Of a DNA stretch of 36,336 nucleotides, positions 1 through 8,474 are shown piece by piece. Positions within the stretch are counted from its first letter, which is position 1. Every line of letters starts with the position of its first letter. The notes under the pieces are model-generated. The model was not told the DNA's origin. It did no database searches and was given only the letters and a program-made list of their open reading frames with translations. This stretch comes from Mycobacterium sp. E796 (GTDB lineage: Bacteria; Actinomycetota; Actinomycetes; Mycobacteriales; Mycobacteriaceae), in contig NZ_LZKK01000086.1 in the NCBI RefSeq assembly GCF_001672815.1, positions 1 through 36,336 of the forward strand. Reading direction: 5' to 3'. A program made the position numbers and the translations under genes.

Positions 1-77
1 GAGTCGATGCGCGCCTGGGTGCGCGCGGCCGCCTCCTCGATGCGCATCTTGGGGATGCCGTCGTCGATGGCCTGGGC
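1..77 (-). other. Inverted fragment of methylmalonyl-CoA mutase gene (probable chimeric end)
   Basis: Read on the minus strand, these bases translate as a continuous MutB-like stretch ([20 protein letters not shown] followed by QARIDS), a segment that in mycobacterial MutB lies just before the conserved region leading to the cobalamin-binding domain. The plus strand downstream of about base 78 encodes MutB sequence that belongs roughly 80-100 residues further on, in the opposite orientation. The two pieces cannot form one protein. The joint lies near 75-80. The fragment sits at the very edge of the window, which favours a sequencing or assembly chimera over a real inversion. Confidence 0.75.
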
Positions 78-689
78 AACAACCTGTTGGCGCTCGCCAT
101 CGACGCCGCCCGGGCCAAGGCCACCGTGGGCGAGATTTCCGACGCGCTGGAAAAGGTGTATGGCCGTCACCAGGCGGAGATCCGTACCATCGCCGGGGTC
201 TACCGTCACGAAGCCGGAAAGGCAACCAACATCGCAACCGCCACGGAACTGGTCCAGAAATTCGCCGAGGCCGACGGTCGCCGGCCGAGGATTCTGGTGG
301 CCAAAATGGGCCAGGACGGCCACGACCGTGGGCAGAAGGTGATCGCGACGGCGTTCGCCGACATCGGGTTCGACGTCGACGTCGGGTCGCTGTTCTCCAC
401 GCCCGAGGAGGTGGCCCGCCAGGCCGCCGACAACGACGTGCACGTCATCGGGGTGTCGTCGCTGGCGGCCGGCCATCTGACGCTGGTGCCGGCGCTGCGC
501 GACGCGCTGGCCGCGGTGGGACGGCCCGACATCATGATTGTGGTCGGCGGGGTCATCCCGCCCGGTGACTTCGACGAGCTGTACGCCGCCGGGGCCACCG
601 CCATCTTCCCGCCGGGGACGGTGATCGCCGACGCCGCGATCGGCCTGCTCCATAAGCTTGCCGAGCGGCTTGAATACAAGCTCGATTAG
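78..689 (+). CDS. mutB: Methylmalonyl-CoA mutase large subunit, C-terminal part (5' truncated)
   Basis: This is the adenosylcobalamin-binding C-terminal domain of the large mutase subunit, which interconverts methylmalonyl-CoA and succinyl-CoA in propionate metabolism in the cytosol. The cobalamin signature DGHDRG (the DxHxxG box carrying the axial histidine ligand) is present, followed by the GVSSLAAGH and [10 protein letters not shown] segments of the Rossmann-like B12 fold; the frame ends at a TAG at 687-689. The in-frame plus-strand sequence before base 78 does not look like MutB (see the inverted fragment at 1-77), so the real coding match begins with [19 protein letters not shown]. The TTG at 87 is not a start. 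Downstream lies meaB, the mutase chaperone, after one intervening membrane-protein gene. Identification is very secure. Confidence 0.95.
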   Translation, partial: NNLLALAIDAARAKATVGEISDALEKVYGRHQAEIRTIAGVYRHEAGKATNIATATELVQKFAEADGRRPRILVAKMGQDGHDRGQKVIATAFADIGFDVDVGSLFSTPEEVARQAADNDVHVIGVSSLAAGHLTLVPALRDALAAVGRPDIMIVVGGVIPPGDFDELYAAGATAIFPPGTVIADAAIGLLHKLAERLEYKLD

Positions 690-928
690 CCGCCCATTGA
701 CCAATTGCGTTGGTAATCATGGATTATCACCGGCGCGCCCGAATCATGGTCCGATGGGGGGCCGCGATGCATTCATATCCGGCCATTGAGCGGCGGATAT
801 CGCGAATTTCGTAAGCTGTCCTACCGTTTTACCATCGCAGTTCTTTTGAGCCAAATGGTCACATTCTCTACCGCCCTGACCGCGCATGGGCTATTCTCCG
901 GCTAACCTTTGTCGGGAAAGGTGCCGTT
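690..928. other. Intergenic region between mutB and membrane-protein gene
   Basis: No coding potential was recognised. It is more AT-rich than its flanks and contains a short inverted repeat, TAATC-ATG-GATTA, around 714-726, just after the mutB stop. This could be a weak terminator or an operator but has no T-run. A purine-rich GGGAAAGG at about 913-920 is a plausible ribosome-binding site for the next gene. In M. tuberculosis this position between mutB and meaB holds the mazEF4 toxin-antitoxin pair, of which I see no trace here. Confidence 0.4.
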
Positions 929-2230
929 ATGCCGGTGTTGGCCATTTCTACCTATCCGGCGGACCACTTAATTCCGCGTCGATACCCGCAGCTCACCGAC
1001 AGGCTCTCGTGGGCTTACGCACTCACCTCGACGTGGGTGATCGGCTGGGTTATTGCCCACATGTATTTCCAGCGGGTCGTCTTTTCCAACGATTTATGGT
1101 GGTTGCAGTACTACGTCGGCAATTACGCACCGGGATTCGTTCGACGCGGCCTCGGGGGTGAACTGATCCGCATTATCGCGCCCGGCGACTACTTCGCCGC
1201 CGCCTATGCGATCCTGTGGGCGTCCATCGTGGTTTGGTTGATCGCCCTCGCCGTGCTGACGTGGCGGATTCTTACCAGTGGAGCCCGATCTCAACGCAGG
1301 GCAATGCTTGCCCTTCTGGTTCCGGTCCTGCCGTTCTCGCTTTCCTACGCCATCTACAGCCCACATCCCGAACTCTTCGGCATGACGGCGCTGCTGGCCT
1401 ACAGCATCTCTTTCAGCGCGGCAAGAACCGCCCACGCCAGAATGTGCCTCAGCGCCGTTTACGGAATGGCGATAGCCGTGCTGGCGCTCATGCACGAGGC
1501 GATTCCACTCGAGTTGGCGCTCGGAGCGGTATTGGCGATCGTCGTGCTAGCGAAGGATTCGGCGCGCGCCACGCAACGAATATGCACGGTCTTGGCGGTC
1601 GGTCCGGGGCTCGTGTCAACACTGTTGGTCGCAGGGCTGGGGCGCCGCGATCTCGCTGCGCAGTTGTGTGCCCAAGTTCCGCACGGGCTGATCGAACATC
1701 CGTGGGGCGTTTCCACATCGCCGCGCAAAGCGCTCGACTATATGCTCGGTCGGGTCGAGAGCCGGACGGATTTTCACGACTTCATGTGCAATAAAGTGAT
1801 CCCGATTTTCGACTCCGACACGGCCGGCGCCGTCTACATGGTTTTAAGTTGGGGCTTCTTTCCGCTGCTCGGCGCGTTCGTTCTCGGGCTGGTGTACTTC
1901 GCCGGCACCGCCTGGACAATCCGCTATTTCTCCGGTGTTCCGATCCGCACTTTCCTCGGCGAATTGCGCCACAACCTCGTGCTGCCGTTGCTCGGGGCGG
2001 CATTGGTGGTTCCGCTCTTTGTCACCGCCGTCGATTGGACTCGGTGGTGGATCTTGATCTCGTTCGACGTGGCCGCCGTGTACTTCCTCTACGCGATCAA
2101 GCGGCCGGAGATCGAGCAAGCGCCGTCCAGACGAAGCGTGCGGCTGTTCGTGTACATCGTCCTCGCGCTGGCGTTGCTTCCGACCGGGGCCGCGAACAAC
2201 GTCGGCGTATGGAGCGTGCACCTTTTCTGA
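929..2230 (+). CDS. Polytopic membrane protein of unknown function (possible glycan/GT-C type)
   Basis: A 433-residue protein with about ten hydrophobic segments spread over its whole length, the first at roughly residues 30-50. The first extracytoplasmic loop carries NYAPGFVRRGLGGEL; an NYxxGFVRRGLxGE-like loop is one I associate with membrane proteins of polysaccharide and glycolipid loci, but I cannot name a family. The ATG at 929 has GGGAAAGG about eight bases upstream, whereas an overlapping ORF from 886 lacks such support. The stop is 27 bases before the meaB GTG, so the two are probably cotranscribed. It occupies the place of mazEF4 in M. tuberculosis. A role in modifying the surface glycolipid made by the rest of the locus is inference; it could equally be an unrelated acquisition. 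Confidence 0.8.
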   Translation: MPVLAISTYPADHLIPRRYPQLTDRLSWAYALTSTWVIGWVIAHMYFQRVVFSNDLWWLQYYVGNYAPGFVRRGLGGELIRIIAPGDYFAAAYAILWASIVVWLIALAVLTWRILTSGARSQRRAMLALLVPVLPFSLSYAIYSPHPELFGMTALLAYSISFSAARTAHARMCLSAVYGMAIAVLALMHEAIPLELALGAVLAIVVLAKDSARATQRICTVLAVGPGLVSTLLVAGLGRRDLAAQLCAQVPHGLIEHPWGVSTSPRKALDYMLGRVESRTDFHDFMCNKVIPIFDSDTAGAVYMVLSWGFFPLLGAFVLGLVYFAGTAWTIRYFSGVPIRTFLGELRHNLVLPLLGAALVVPLFVTAVDWTRWWILISFDVAAVYFLYAIKRPEIEQAPSRRSVRLFVYIVLALALLPTGAANNVGVWSVHLF

Positions 2231-2257
2231 GCCGATGGCCCTATACGCTGGGGGATC

Positions 2258-3232
2258 GTGTCGGAAATCGAGGCATTGGCCGAGGCGGTCCGTAACGGCG
2301 ATCGCGCGGCGCTGCCGCGGGCGATCACGCTGCTGGAATCCACCCGCGCCGACCATCGGGAGAAGGCGCAGCAGCTGCTGCTGGAGCTGATGCCCCACTC
2401 GGGCAACGCGCGCCGCGTCGGCATCAGCGGGACGCCAGGGGTGGGCAAGTCCACCAGCATCGAGGCGCTCGGCATGTACCTGATCGAGCGGAACCACCGG
2501 GTGGCCGTGCTGGCCGTCGACCCGTCGTCGACGCGCACCGGCGGCTCGATCCTCGGCGACAAGACCCGGATGGCGCGCCTGGCAGTGCACCCGGACGCCT
2601 ACATCCGCCCGTCCCCGACGTCGGGCACCTTAGGCGGGGTGGCCAAGGCCACGCGGGAAACCATCGTCCTGCTGGAGGCCGCCGGGTTTGACGTGATACT
2701 CGTCGAGACCGTCGGCGTCGGCCAGTCCGAGGTGGCCGTGGCAAACATGGTGGACACGTTCGTGCTGTTGACCCTCGCACGCAGCGGCGATCAGCTGCAG
2801 GGCATCAAGAAGGGCGCACTGGAGCTGGCCGACATCGTCGTGGTGAACAAAGCCGACGGGGAGCACCTGCCCGAGGCGCGCAAGGCCGCGCGCGAACTGT
2901 CGGCGGCGATCAGGCTGATACACCCGGGCGAAACGCTCTGGCGGCCACCGGTTCTCACGATGAGCGCGACGGAGGGCACCGGCCTGGCCGAGCTCTGGGA
3001 CACGATCGAGCGCCATCATCGGGTGCTCTCCGAAGCCGGGGAACTCGACGAGCGCCGGCGAGCCCAGCAGGTCGACTGGACCTGGCAGATGGTCCGCGAC
3101 ACGGTCCTGGACCGGGTGATGTCCAACCCGGGCGTCCGCAAAATCCGCGCGGACCTGGAACGGCAGGTCAAGGCGGGGGAGTTGACGCCCGCGCTGGCTG
3201 CCCAGCAAATCCTCAAGGCCGCGTCCGGCTAA
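2258..3232 (+). CDS. meaB: Methylmalonyl-CoA mutase-associated GTPase MeaB (ArgK family)
   Basis: A 324-residue G3E-family P-loop GTPase that gates cobalamin loading and protects methylmalonyl-CoA mutase from inactivation. Walker A is GTPGVGKS (residues 58-65), followed by the MeaB/ArgK signature VDPSSTRTGGSILGDKTRM (about 88-105), the switch-region VETVGVGQSE (about 150) and the guanine-specificity motif NKAD (about 197). Length matches the family. The GTG at 2258 is the natural start, with a G-rich stretch just upstream and 27 bases from the preceding stop. The mutB/meaB pairing is split here by one membrane-protein gene but is otherwise standard. High certainty. Confidence 0.97.
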   Translation: MSEIEALAEAVRNGDRAALPRAITLLESTRADHREKAQQLLLELMPHSGNARRVGISGTPGVGKSTSIEALGMYLIERNHRVAVLAVDPSSTRTGGSILGDKTRMARLAVHPDAYIRPSPTSGTLGGVAKATRETIVLLEAAGFDVILVETVGVGQSEVAVANMVDTFVLLTLARSGDQLQGIKKGALELADIVVVNKADGEHLPEARKAARELSAAIRLIHPGETLWRPPVLTMSATEGTGLAELWDTIERHHRVLSEAGELDERRRAQQVDWTWQMVRDTVLDRVMSNPGVRKIRADLERQVKAGELTPALAAQQILKAASG

Positions 3233-3296
3233 CGGAAAGGTAAATTAATCACCGTTTTCCCGGCGGAAGGTATGAACTCCACGTAAATTCGATAGC

Positions 3297-4583
3297 GTGA
3301 CAATGGAGTCTCGGGTCGCTCGCCGCGCGGTCCCTGTACAGGATGGCCCTGACGCAGGCCATCGTGTGTCCGGCGCGGCGGACCCCCACTTTGCGTGCGT
3401 CGTTCGCGCCTTCTCCACGATGTTCCCGGCCCGCCGGTTCGGCGGCGGGGCGCTGGCCGTGTATGTCGACGGCCAACCCGCCGTCGACGTGTGGACCGGC
3501 TGGGCCGACCGGCGCGGTCAAGTGCCGTGGTCGGCCGACACCGCGCCCATGGTGTTCTCGGCGACCAAGGGCATGGCCGCCACGGTCATCCACCGCCTGG
3601 CCGACCGCGGGCTCATCGACTACGAGGCTCCCGTGGCCGAGTACTGGCCGGAGTTCGGCGCCAACGGCAAAGCCGAGCTCACCGTCCGCCAGGTGATGAA
3701 GCACCACGCCGGCCTGTCGGGCCTGCGGGGCGCCACGAAGGAAGACGTGCTGGACCACGTCGTGATGGAGGAACGGCTGGCGGCCGCCCCGCCGGGACGC
3801 CTGCTCGGCAAATCCGCCTACCACGCGCTGACGTTCGGCTGGCTGATGTCCGGGCTTGCGCGGGGAGTGACCGGAAAGGGCATGCGCACGCTCATCCGCG
3901 AGGAGCTCGCCGAGCCCCTGGGCACCGACGGCATGCACCTGGGCCGGCCACCGGCCGGGTCGCCGACGCGGGTCGCGCAGATCATCATGCCGCAGAATCT
4001 CGTCGGCAACCCGGTTCTGTCCTTCGTCACCCGCAAGGTCGCCAACGAGCTGTCCGGCGGATGGCGCTCCATGTATTTCCCGGGCCTGATCGCGGCCGCC
4101 CAGGGTGAGGTTCCGCTGCTGGACAGCGAGATCCCGGCGGCCAACGGGGTGGTGACGGCCCGCGCGCTGGCGCGGATGTACGGGGCGATCGCCAACGGCG
4201 GCGAGATCGATGGCACCCGGTTCCTGTCGCGGGAGCTGGTCGCCGGCCTGACCGGTCGGCGCAGCCTGCGGCTGGACCGAAACCTGTACGTGCCGTTGGC
4301 TTTCCACCTGGGTTACCACAGCCTGCCGATCGGCAACGTGATGCCGGGCTTCGGCCACGTCGGGCTGGGCGGTTCGCTCGGCTGGGCCAACCCTGCCGAA
4401 GGGGTGGCGTTCTCGCTGGTGCACAATCGGCTGCTGACACCGTTCGTGATGACCGATCACGCCGCGTTCGTCGGGATCTACAAGCTGATCCGCGACGCCG
4501 CCGCCAAGGTGCGCAAGCGCGGCCTGCAGCCGGTGGCCGAGTTCGGGGCGCCGTACGCGGAGCCGGGAGCCGTCGCCGGCTAG
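3297..4583 (+). CDS. lipL: LipL-type esterase / beta-lactamase-fold serine hydrolase
   Basis: A 428-residue class C beta-lactamase-fold (family VIII) esterase. The catalytic SxxK tetrad is SATK at residues 88-91, the second Tyr box is likely the YHALTFGW segment, and the third-motif equivalent is HVGLGGSLGW near the C-terminus. M. tuberculosis LipL (Rv1497, directly after meaB and of nearly identical length) is described as a cell-wall-associated esterase, and position plus length match it. The GTG at 3297 and the ATG at 3303 are both possible starts two codons apart; neither has a strong ribosome-binding site. No clear signal peptide is visible. It lies 64 bases after meaB. The natural substrate cannot be read from sequence. 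Confidence 0.92.
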   Translation: MTMESRVARRAVPVQDGPDAGHRVSGAADPHFACVVRAFSTMFPARRFGGGALAVYVDGQPAVDVWTGWADRRGQVPWSADTAPMVFSATKGMAATVIHRLADRGLIDYEAPVAEYWPEFGANGKAELTVRQVMKHHAGLSGLRGATKEDVLDHVVMEERLAAAPPGRLLGKSAYHALTFGWLMSGLARGVTGKGMRTLIREELAEPLGTDGMHLGRPPAGSPTRVAQIIMPQNLVGNPVLSFVTRKVANELSGGWRSMYFPGLIAAAQGEVPLLDSEIPAANGVVTARALARMYGAIANGGEIDGTRFLSRELVAGLTGRRSLRLDRNLYVPLAFHLGYHSLPIGNVMPGFGHVGLGGSLGWANPAEGVAFSLVHNRLLTPFVMTDHAAFVGIYKLIRDAAAKVRKRGLQPVAEFGAPYAEPGAVAG

Positions 4584-4636
4584 GGCTGCCCTCGGCGCAC
4601 TGAAAACTCCGATGTTCGTATGAGCGGGCCTCGCGC

Positions 4637-4654
4637 GGTCCCATAATCGGGACC
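4637..4654. repeat. Perfect 6-bp inverted repeat with 6-base loop
   Basis: GGTCCC-ATAATC-GGGACC lies in the gap between lipL and the next membrane-protein gene. There is no T-run, so it may be a mycobacterial-type stem-only terminator for lipL or a protein-binding palindrome in the promoter region of the glycolipid genes that begin next. Confidence 0.45.
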
Positions 4655-4733
4655 CATGTAGGTAAGTATTCGCCCTTGCCATCCTTCAACCCTTGGGTCG
4701 GGTTTGGGGCAACGGGCGGAGGGGGAGTCCCGC

Positions 4734-6305
4734 ATGGTTACTCAGCGCGGAGCCGTCAGCCTCCAGCGGTGGATCGCGTATGCCCCGGAAGATGTTGGCG
4801 AGAGCGAGTCGCCGCCGAAAAACGCGCCGTCTGAAGTACCGCGGCCAAGAGGGATGTTCCCCCTGCTGGCCGCGGTCGCCTGCACGGTCTTCGGTGCCAA
4901 GCTCATCGTCATTTGGGCGCTCGGTTCACCGATGCCCTTCTTCGATCAGTGGTACGGGGAAGCAGCGAACCTGTACTCGCCGTACCTGAAGGGCGCACTT
5001 GCCTGGGCCAACCTTTTCGCCCCGCACAATGAACACCGCATCTTCGTATTTCGCGTTCTCGCACTCGCGCATTTGGAACTGGCGGGCGAGTGGAATACAC
5101 GCCTCGAAATGATCTTTGGCGCGATCATCCATACCGCGATGATCACCTGGCTGGCGGCATTGCTCCTGCCGTTGGTCGCGGTGCGATACCGCATGCTCCT
5201 GGCGGGCTTCGTCGCACTTCTGTTTGCGCTTCCGATCGGTTACGAGAACACGTTGTCGGGGTTTCAAAGCCAGGTGTACCTCATGTTGTTCTTCGGTGTC
5301 GCGGCCCTGGTTGCATTCACTGCGGCGCAGCCGTTCTCCGCACGCTGGTTTTGTGGGTTGGGGGCCGCGATCCTCAGTTATCTTTCCTTTGGCTCAGGTC
5401 TGGCCACAACTCTCGCGGCTGGCGCGCTCGTGTGTTTGCAGCTGGCGACCAACGCACGGCAGAGGTGCGCTCGCGAATTTGCCGGCGTTGTCGTCCTGGC
5501 ATCGATCGCCCTGGCGATGATCGTGTGGGCAATGTCGAGCGGGCATCCGATCGGCACGCCGTGGATGTTCATCCAGGGATTGTTGCTTGTCGGCGGCCAG
5601 GCGATCGTCGGATTGCTTCCGACGGTCTGGTTCTGTCATCACACGTTGGCGAGGCGTCCTGCGTTAGCCGACCGTGCGTGGCTAATAGTCGGAATTAGCG
5701 GGTGGGTGGCGATCCAGCTTGTGCTTCTCGCCTACGGCCGCGGACCCGCTATGGCAGTGCGCTACATGGACCTGATCCTGCTCGTCTATCCCGTGGGGCT
5801 AGCTGCGGTGTTCGCGCTCTCCGAGACGGCGCGCGCCTCGCGGGTCGGCCGGTATGCGGGCTCGGCCGCCACGGTTTGGGTATTCGTCGTTGTAGCCGCC
5901 TTCACGGTGCTGGGCTGCGTGTCGGTGATCGGGGCCATCGGCTGGGGACAAGCGACCCGTCAACAGGAAGTCAACGTCCAGGCCTACCTCGCCACACGGA
6001 ACCTCAACGATCTCAAGGCAAAGGGCGGGCATCCCCAGATGTTCGACGTTTCCTACCCGCCGCAACAGCTGGCAGGTCTTTTGGAAGATCGAGATATCAG
6101 GGCGATACTGCCGCACCAATTCCGACCCGCCGACGCCGACAATGCGGGAGTTCGCAACCGCTTGCTGCTCAAGGGACGACTCGCTAGCGGCACCGCTACG
6201 ACGGTTCACTTTCTACTTGCGATCGCGCCCGCATTGCTGGCGCTGGGGATTGGTTTGTTCTTCGCGCCCGGCGCAAGAAGGGGCCTGCAAACCCAGCGAC
6301 AGTGA
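4734..6305 (+). CDS. Polytopic membrane protein, copy 1 of a paralogous pair (GT-C-like)
   Basis: A 523-residue integral membrane protein with some ten to twelve hydrophobic segments after a charged, Pro-rich N-terminal tail of about 45 residues. It is a clear paralogue of the protein at 11054-12661: shared blocks include FAPHNxHRIFxFR, LELAGEWNTRLEMIFGA, PIGYENxLSGFQS and, near the C-terminus, RQQEVxVxAYLAT. An acidic DQW motif sits in the first large loop after the first membrane segment, the arrangement seen in GT-C glycosyltransferases and related membrane enzymes. The ATG at 4734 is chosen because a GGAGGGGGAG ribosome-binding site lies just upstream; an in-frame TTG at 4704 is less likely. 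Function is unknown; using a lipid-linked sugar outside the membrane is an inference from topology and neighbours. Confidence 0.82.
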   Translation: MVTQRGAVSLQRWIAYAPEDVGESESPPKNAPSEVPRPRGMFPLLAAVACTVFGAKLIVIWALGSPMPFFDQWYGEAANLYSPYLKGALAWANLFAPHNEHRIFVFRVLALAHLELAGEWNTRLEMIFGAIIHTAMITWLAALLLPLVAVRYRMLLAGFVALLFALPIGYENTLSGFQSQVYLMLFFGVAALVAFTAAQPFSARWFCGLGAAILSYLSFGSGLATTLAAGALVCLQLATNARQRCAREFAGVVVLASIALAMIVWAMSSGHPIGTPWMFIQGLLLVGGQAIVGLLPTVWFCHHTLARRPALADRAWLIVGISGWVAIQLVLLAYGRGPAMAVRYMDLILLVYPVGLAAVFALSETARASRVGRYAGSAATVWVFVVVAAFTVLGCVSVIGAIGWGQATRQQEVNVQAYLATRNLNDLKAKGGHPQMFDVSYPPQQLAGLLEDRDIRAILPHQFRPADADNAGVRNRLLLKGRLASGTATTVHFLLAIAPALLALGIGLFFAPGARRGLQTQRQ

Positions 6306-6388
6306 CAGCGGATGCCGTTGGCTTGCACCAGGATTGGGCCGCTGTGACGGATGGGTGTCCAAGGCATCCCAGGACCGGCGTCCCGGAC

Positions 6389-6856
6389 TTACGGGCGTGT
6401 TGTCGCGTGCGCCGTCTGCGAGTTGAAGAACCACCGATCCAGGATCAGGAAGCGGCCGACCCAGACGACGCCGAACCCGAGCACCTGCACCAGGAACACG
6501 GCGGCACCATGGAGGGGCGTCGTCTCACCGGCCATCGCACCATCGACGAGAGAAGTGAAAAGGGTTGCCAATGCGACCGCGAGCATCACGACCAGCCAGA
6601 ACACGATCACCTGTTTGCGCAGGTGCTCGGCCGACGTCACCCGCCAGACGAAGTGCTTGTTGGCGAAGAAGTTGGGAACGGTGACGATGGCCGCCGCAAG
6701 GAGCGACGCGGCCGTGTAGCTGTTGAGCCACAGCCCCATGACCTGGATCAGGCCCTGGCCAATGGGCAGAAAGGCGGCCGCTACAGCCGCGTAGCGTAGC
6801 TTTTTGCGCGTTCCGACCGCCTGGGCGTCCGCAACCGCGCCCCCCGGGACCTGCAT
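6389..6856 (-). CDS. GtrA-like small membrane protein
   Basis: A 155-residue protein with four hydrophobic segments and the GtrA-family (PF04138-type) hallmark PNFFANKHFVW after the second segment. GtrA proteins are thought to move or present polyprenyl-phosphate-linked sugars across the membrane, usually alongside a DPM1/GtrB-type glycosyltransferase; such a domain exists in the fusion protein at 9517-11025. The start ATG at 6856 has no strong ribosome-binding site. It is convergent with the membrane-protein gene to its left (83 bases apart) and divergent from the dehydrogenase gene to its right. The family call is firm; the partner and the sugar are inferred. Confidence 0.88.
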   Translation of the reverse strand: MQVPGGAVADAQAVGTRKKLRYAAVAAAFLPIGQGLIQVMGLWLNSYTAASLLAAAIVTVPNFFANKHFVWRVTSAEHLRKQVIVFWLVVMLAVALATLFTSLVDGAMAGETTPLHGAAVFLVQVLGFGVVWVGRFLILDRWFFNSQTAHATTRP

Positions 6857-7214
6857 GGTGAGAAAATTACCCGGGGACTCTCCGCCGCGGGCTGAAATCG
6901 GCGGAACTCAGGCGGGGAAAGGCTTCCGGCGTTAGCCGAGTCCTCAGCGGCAATATGCGTCGAATGTCATTCACATACTTTTCAGACGAAATTCAACCTG
7001 CGGGCATACTTGTGCCGCTGCCAGAGGCGCTGCGCCTCAAGGCTTCCGACGCTGTCGCGGCCGCGCCGGGGCTCCGGCCCTATTGATATTTGCCGGAAAC
7101 GCCGCATGGTTGCCCGCGATCTCGTACGCTCCAACCAACGGAACCACGTTAGTTAAACGAGCTTGTGGTTGTTCAACCCGTGGGGGGCTAAGCAAGGAGC
7201 GGAGGGGCTTTCGA
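6857..7214. other. 358-bp divergent intergenic region with inverted repeats
   Basis: No gene was recognised here. The ORF that runs in from 7083 lacks family homology before the ATG at 7215. The region has an AT-richer centre (about 6960-7015) followed by a GC-rich block. Inverted repeats seen are GAGGCG-CTG-CGCCTC (7024-7038), GCCGG-GGCT-CCGGC (7065-7078) and AACCAC with GTGGTT (7142-7147 and 7165-7170, 17-base spacer). The last is a candidate operator close to the start of the sugar-nucleotide gene. GGAGCGGAGGGG at about 7197-7207 is the ribosome-binding region for that gene. The promoters for both divergent transcripts should lie in here, but I cannot place them with confidence. Confidence 0.45.
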
Positions 7215-8474
7215 ATGGCAGCTCAAACCGATAAACGCATCTGCATCATCGGCGGCGCCGGGCACGTCGGGTTGCCACTGGCGCTCGTGCTCGCAGACGA
7301 GGGTTTCCACGTCGACATTCTCGACACGAACGCCAAAGCGCTGAAAACGATCATGGCCGGCCGGATGCCGTTCGTCGAAAACGGGGCCCAGGATCTGCTC
7401 AAGCGGCTGTTGCCCACCGGACGTCTCTCGGCGACCACCGATTCGTGGGCGGTCAGGAATTCCGACATCGTGATCTGCGTCGTCGGGACGCCGGTGGACG
7501 AGTACCTGACACCGCAGGCGCACACGTTCTTTCGGATCATCGACGAGGTCAGTCCGTACTTTCATGACGGCCAGACGTTGATCCTGCGCAGCACCGTATA
7601 CCCGGGACTAAGCCAGCGCGTCCACGACTTGTTCTCCGAGCGCGGGGTCGGTGTTCACGTCACCTTTTGCCCCGAGCGCATCGCGCAGGGCCACTCCATC
7701 CGGGAGCTGAGGGAGATTCCACAGATCATCAGCGGGTTCGACGCCGAAGGGCTCCGGATCGTCCGCGAGCTCTTCTCGCGGATTACCAGCGACATCATCG
7801 AGGTCGAGCCCCAGGAAGCCGAGCTGGCCAAGCTGTTCTGCAATGCTTACCGCTACATCCAGTTCGCGGTCGCCAACCAGTTCTACCTGCTCAGCCGCGA
7901 GGCCGGCCTCGACTTCGGCCGGGTCCATCACGCGGCCACGTACAAGAACGGTCGCGTCGACAGCTTGCCCAAGGCGGGGCTGGCGGCGGGGCCCTGCCTG
8001 CTGAAGGACACCATGCAGCTCGCCGCCTTCAGCAACAACAACTTCATGCTTGGACACTCGGCCATGCTGATCAACGAGGGCCAGCCGCAGTTCATCGTCA
8101 ACATGCTCAAGCGCCGGGTCAATCTGCGTGACAAGACGGTTGGGCTCCTCGGCATGACGTTCAAGGCTGATTGTGATGACACGCGCGACTCGCTCAGCTT
8201 CAAACTCCGGCATCTCCTGATGCTCGAGGCCAAACAGGTGATGCTGCACGATCCGTACCTCGATGGCCCGGAATACTACGCACTCGACGTCGTGTTGGGC
8301 CGTGCCGATGTCATCGTCATCGGTGTGCCGCACTCGATCTACCGCGGTCTGCATATTCCCGAAGACAAGATTGTCGAGGATGTCTGGGGCTGCTTGGAGG
8401 TCAAGCAGCCTGAACCGGACGCGCCGAACGGAGCGCCGCTGGCGACGCTGAGCATGGGAACCCCGGCCCCGTGA
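7215..8474 (+). CDS. Nucleotide-sugar dehydrogenase (UDP-Glc/UDP-ManNAc dehydrogenase family, WecC-like)
   Basis: A 419-residue NAD-dependent enzyme that oxidises the C6 alcohol of a UDP-sugar to a carboxylate in two steps. The N-terminal Rossmann motif is GGAGHVGLP (residues 13-21), the substrate region contains FCPERIAQGHSIRELREIPQ (151-170), which resembles UDP-N-acetylmannosamine dehydrogenases more than UDP-glucose dehydrogenases, and the catalytic cysteine is Cys261 in GPCLLKD. The ATG at 7215 follows a strong GGAGCGGAGGGG; an upstream in-frame extension to 7083 is not supported. Its stop overlaps the next gene's GTG by four bases (GTGA), so the two are translationally coupled and probably act in sequence. 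The exact substrate cannot be fixed from sequence; the UDP-glucose dehydrogenase at 16170-17489 is a separate, more typical enzyme. Confidence 0.88.
   Translation: MAAQTDKRICIIGGAGHVGLPLALVLADEGFHVDILDTNAKALKTIMAGRMPFVENGAQDLLKRLLPTGRLSATTDSWAVRNSDIVICVVGTPVDEYLTPQAHTFFRIIDEVSPYFHDGQTLILRSTVYPGLSQRVHDLFSERGVGVHVTFCPERIAQGHSIRELREIPQIISGFDAEGLRIVRELFSRITSDIIEVEPQEAELAKLFCNAYRYIQFAVANQFYLLSREAGLDFGRVHHAATYKNGRVDSLPKAGLAAGPCLLKDTMQLAAFSNNNFMLGHSAMLINEGQPQFIVNMLKRRVNLRDKTVGLLGMTFKADCDDTRDSLSFKLRHLLMLEAKQVMLHDPYLDGPEYYALDVVLGRADVIVIGVPHSIYRGLHIPEDKIVEDVWGCLEVKQPEPDAPNGAPLATLSMGTPAP

Noticed and set aside
886..1161. Overlapping ORF starting at 886 before the first membrane protein
   Set aside because: It is a frame shadow of the 929-2230 gene with no family features; the ATG at 929 has the better ribosome-binding site.
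3249..4682. Long minus-strand ORF opposite lipL
   Set aside because: It mirrors the third-position GC bias of the lipL gene and reads as low-complexity Arg/His/Gly-rich sequence without a recognisable domain.
7083..7214. Upstream extension of the sugar dehydrogenase to 7083
   Set aside because: No homology, and the strong GGAGCGGAGGGG directly before the ATG at 7215 fixes the start.
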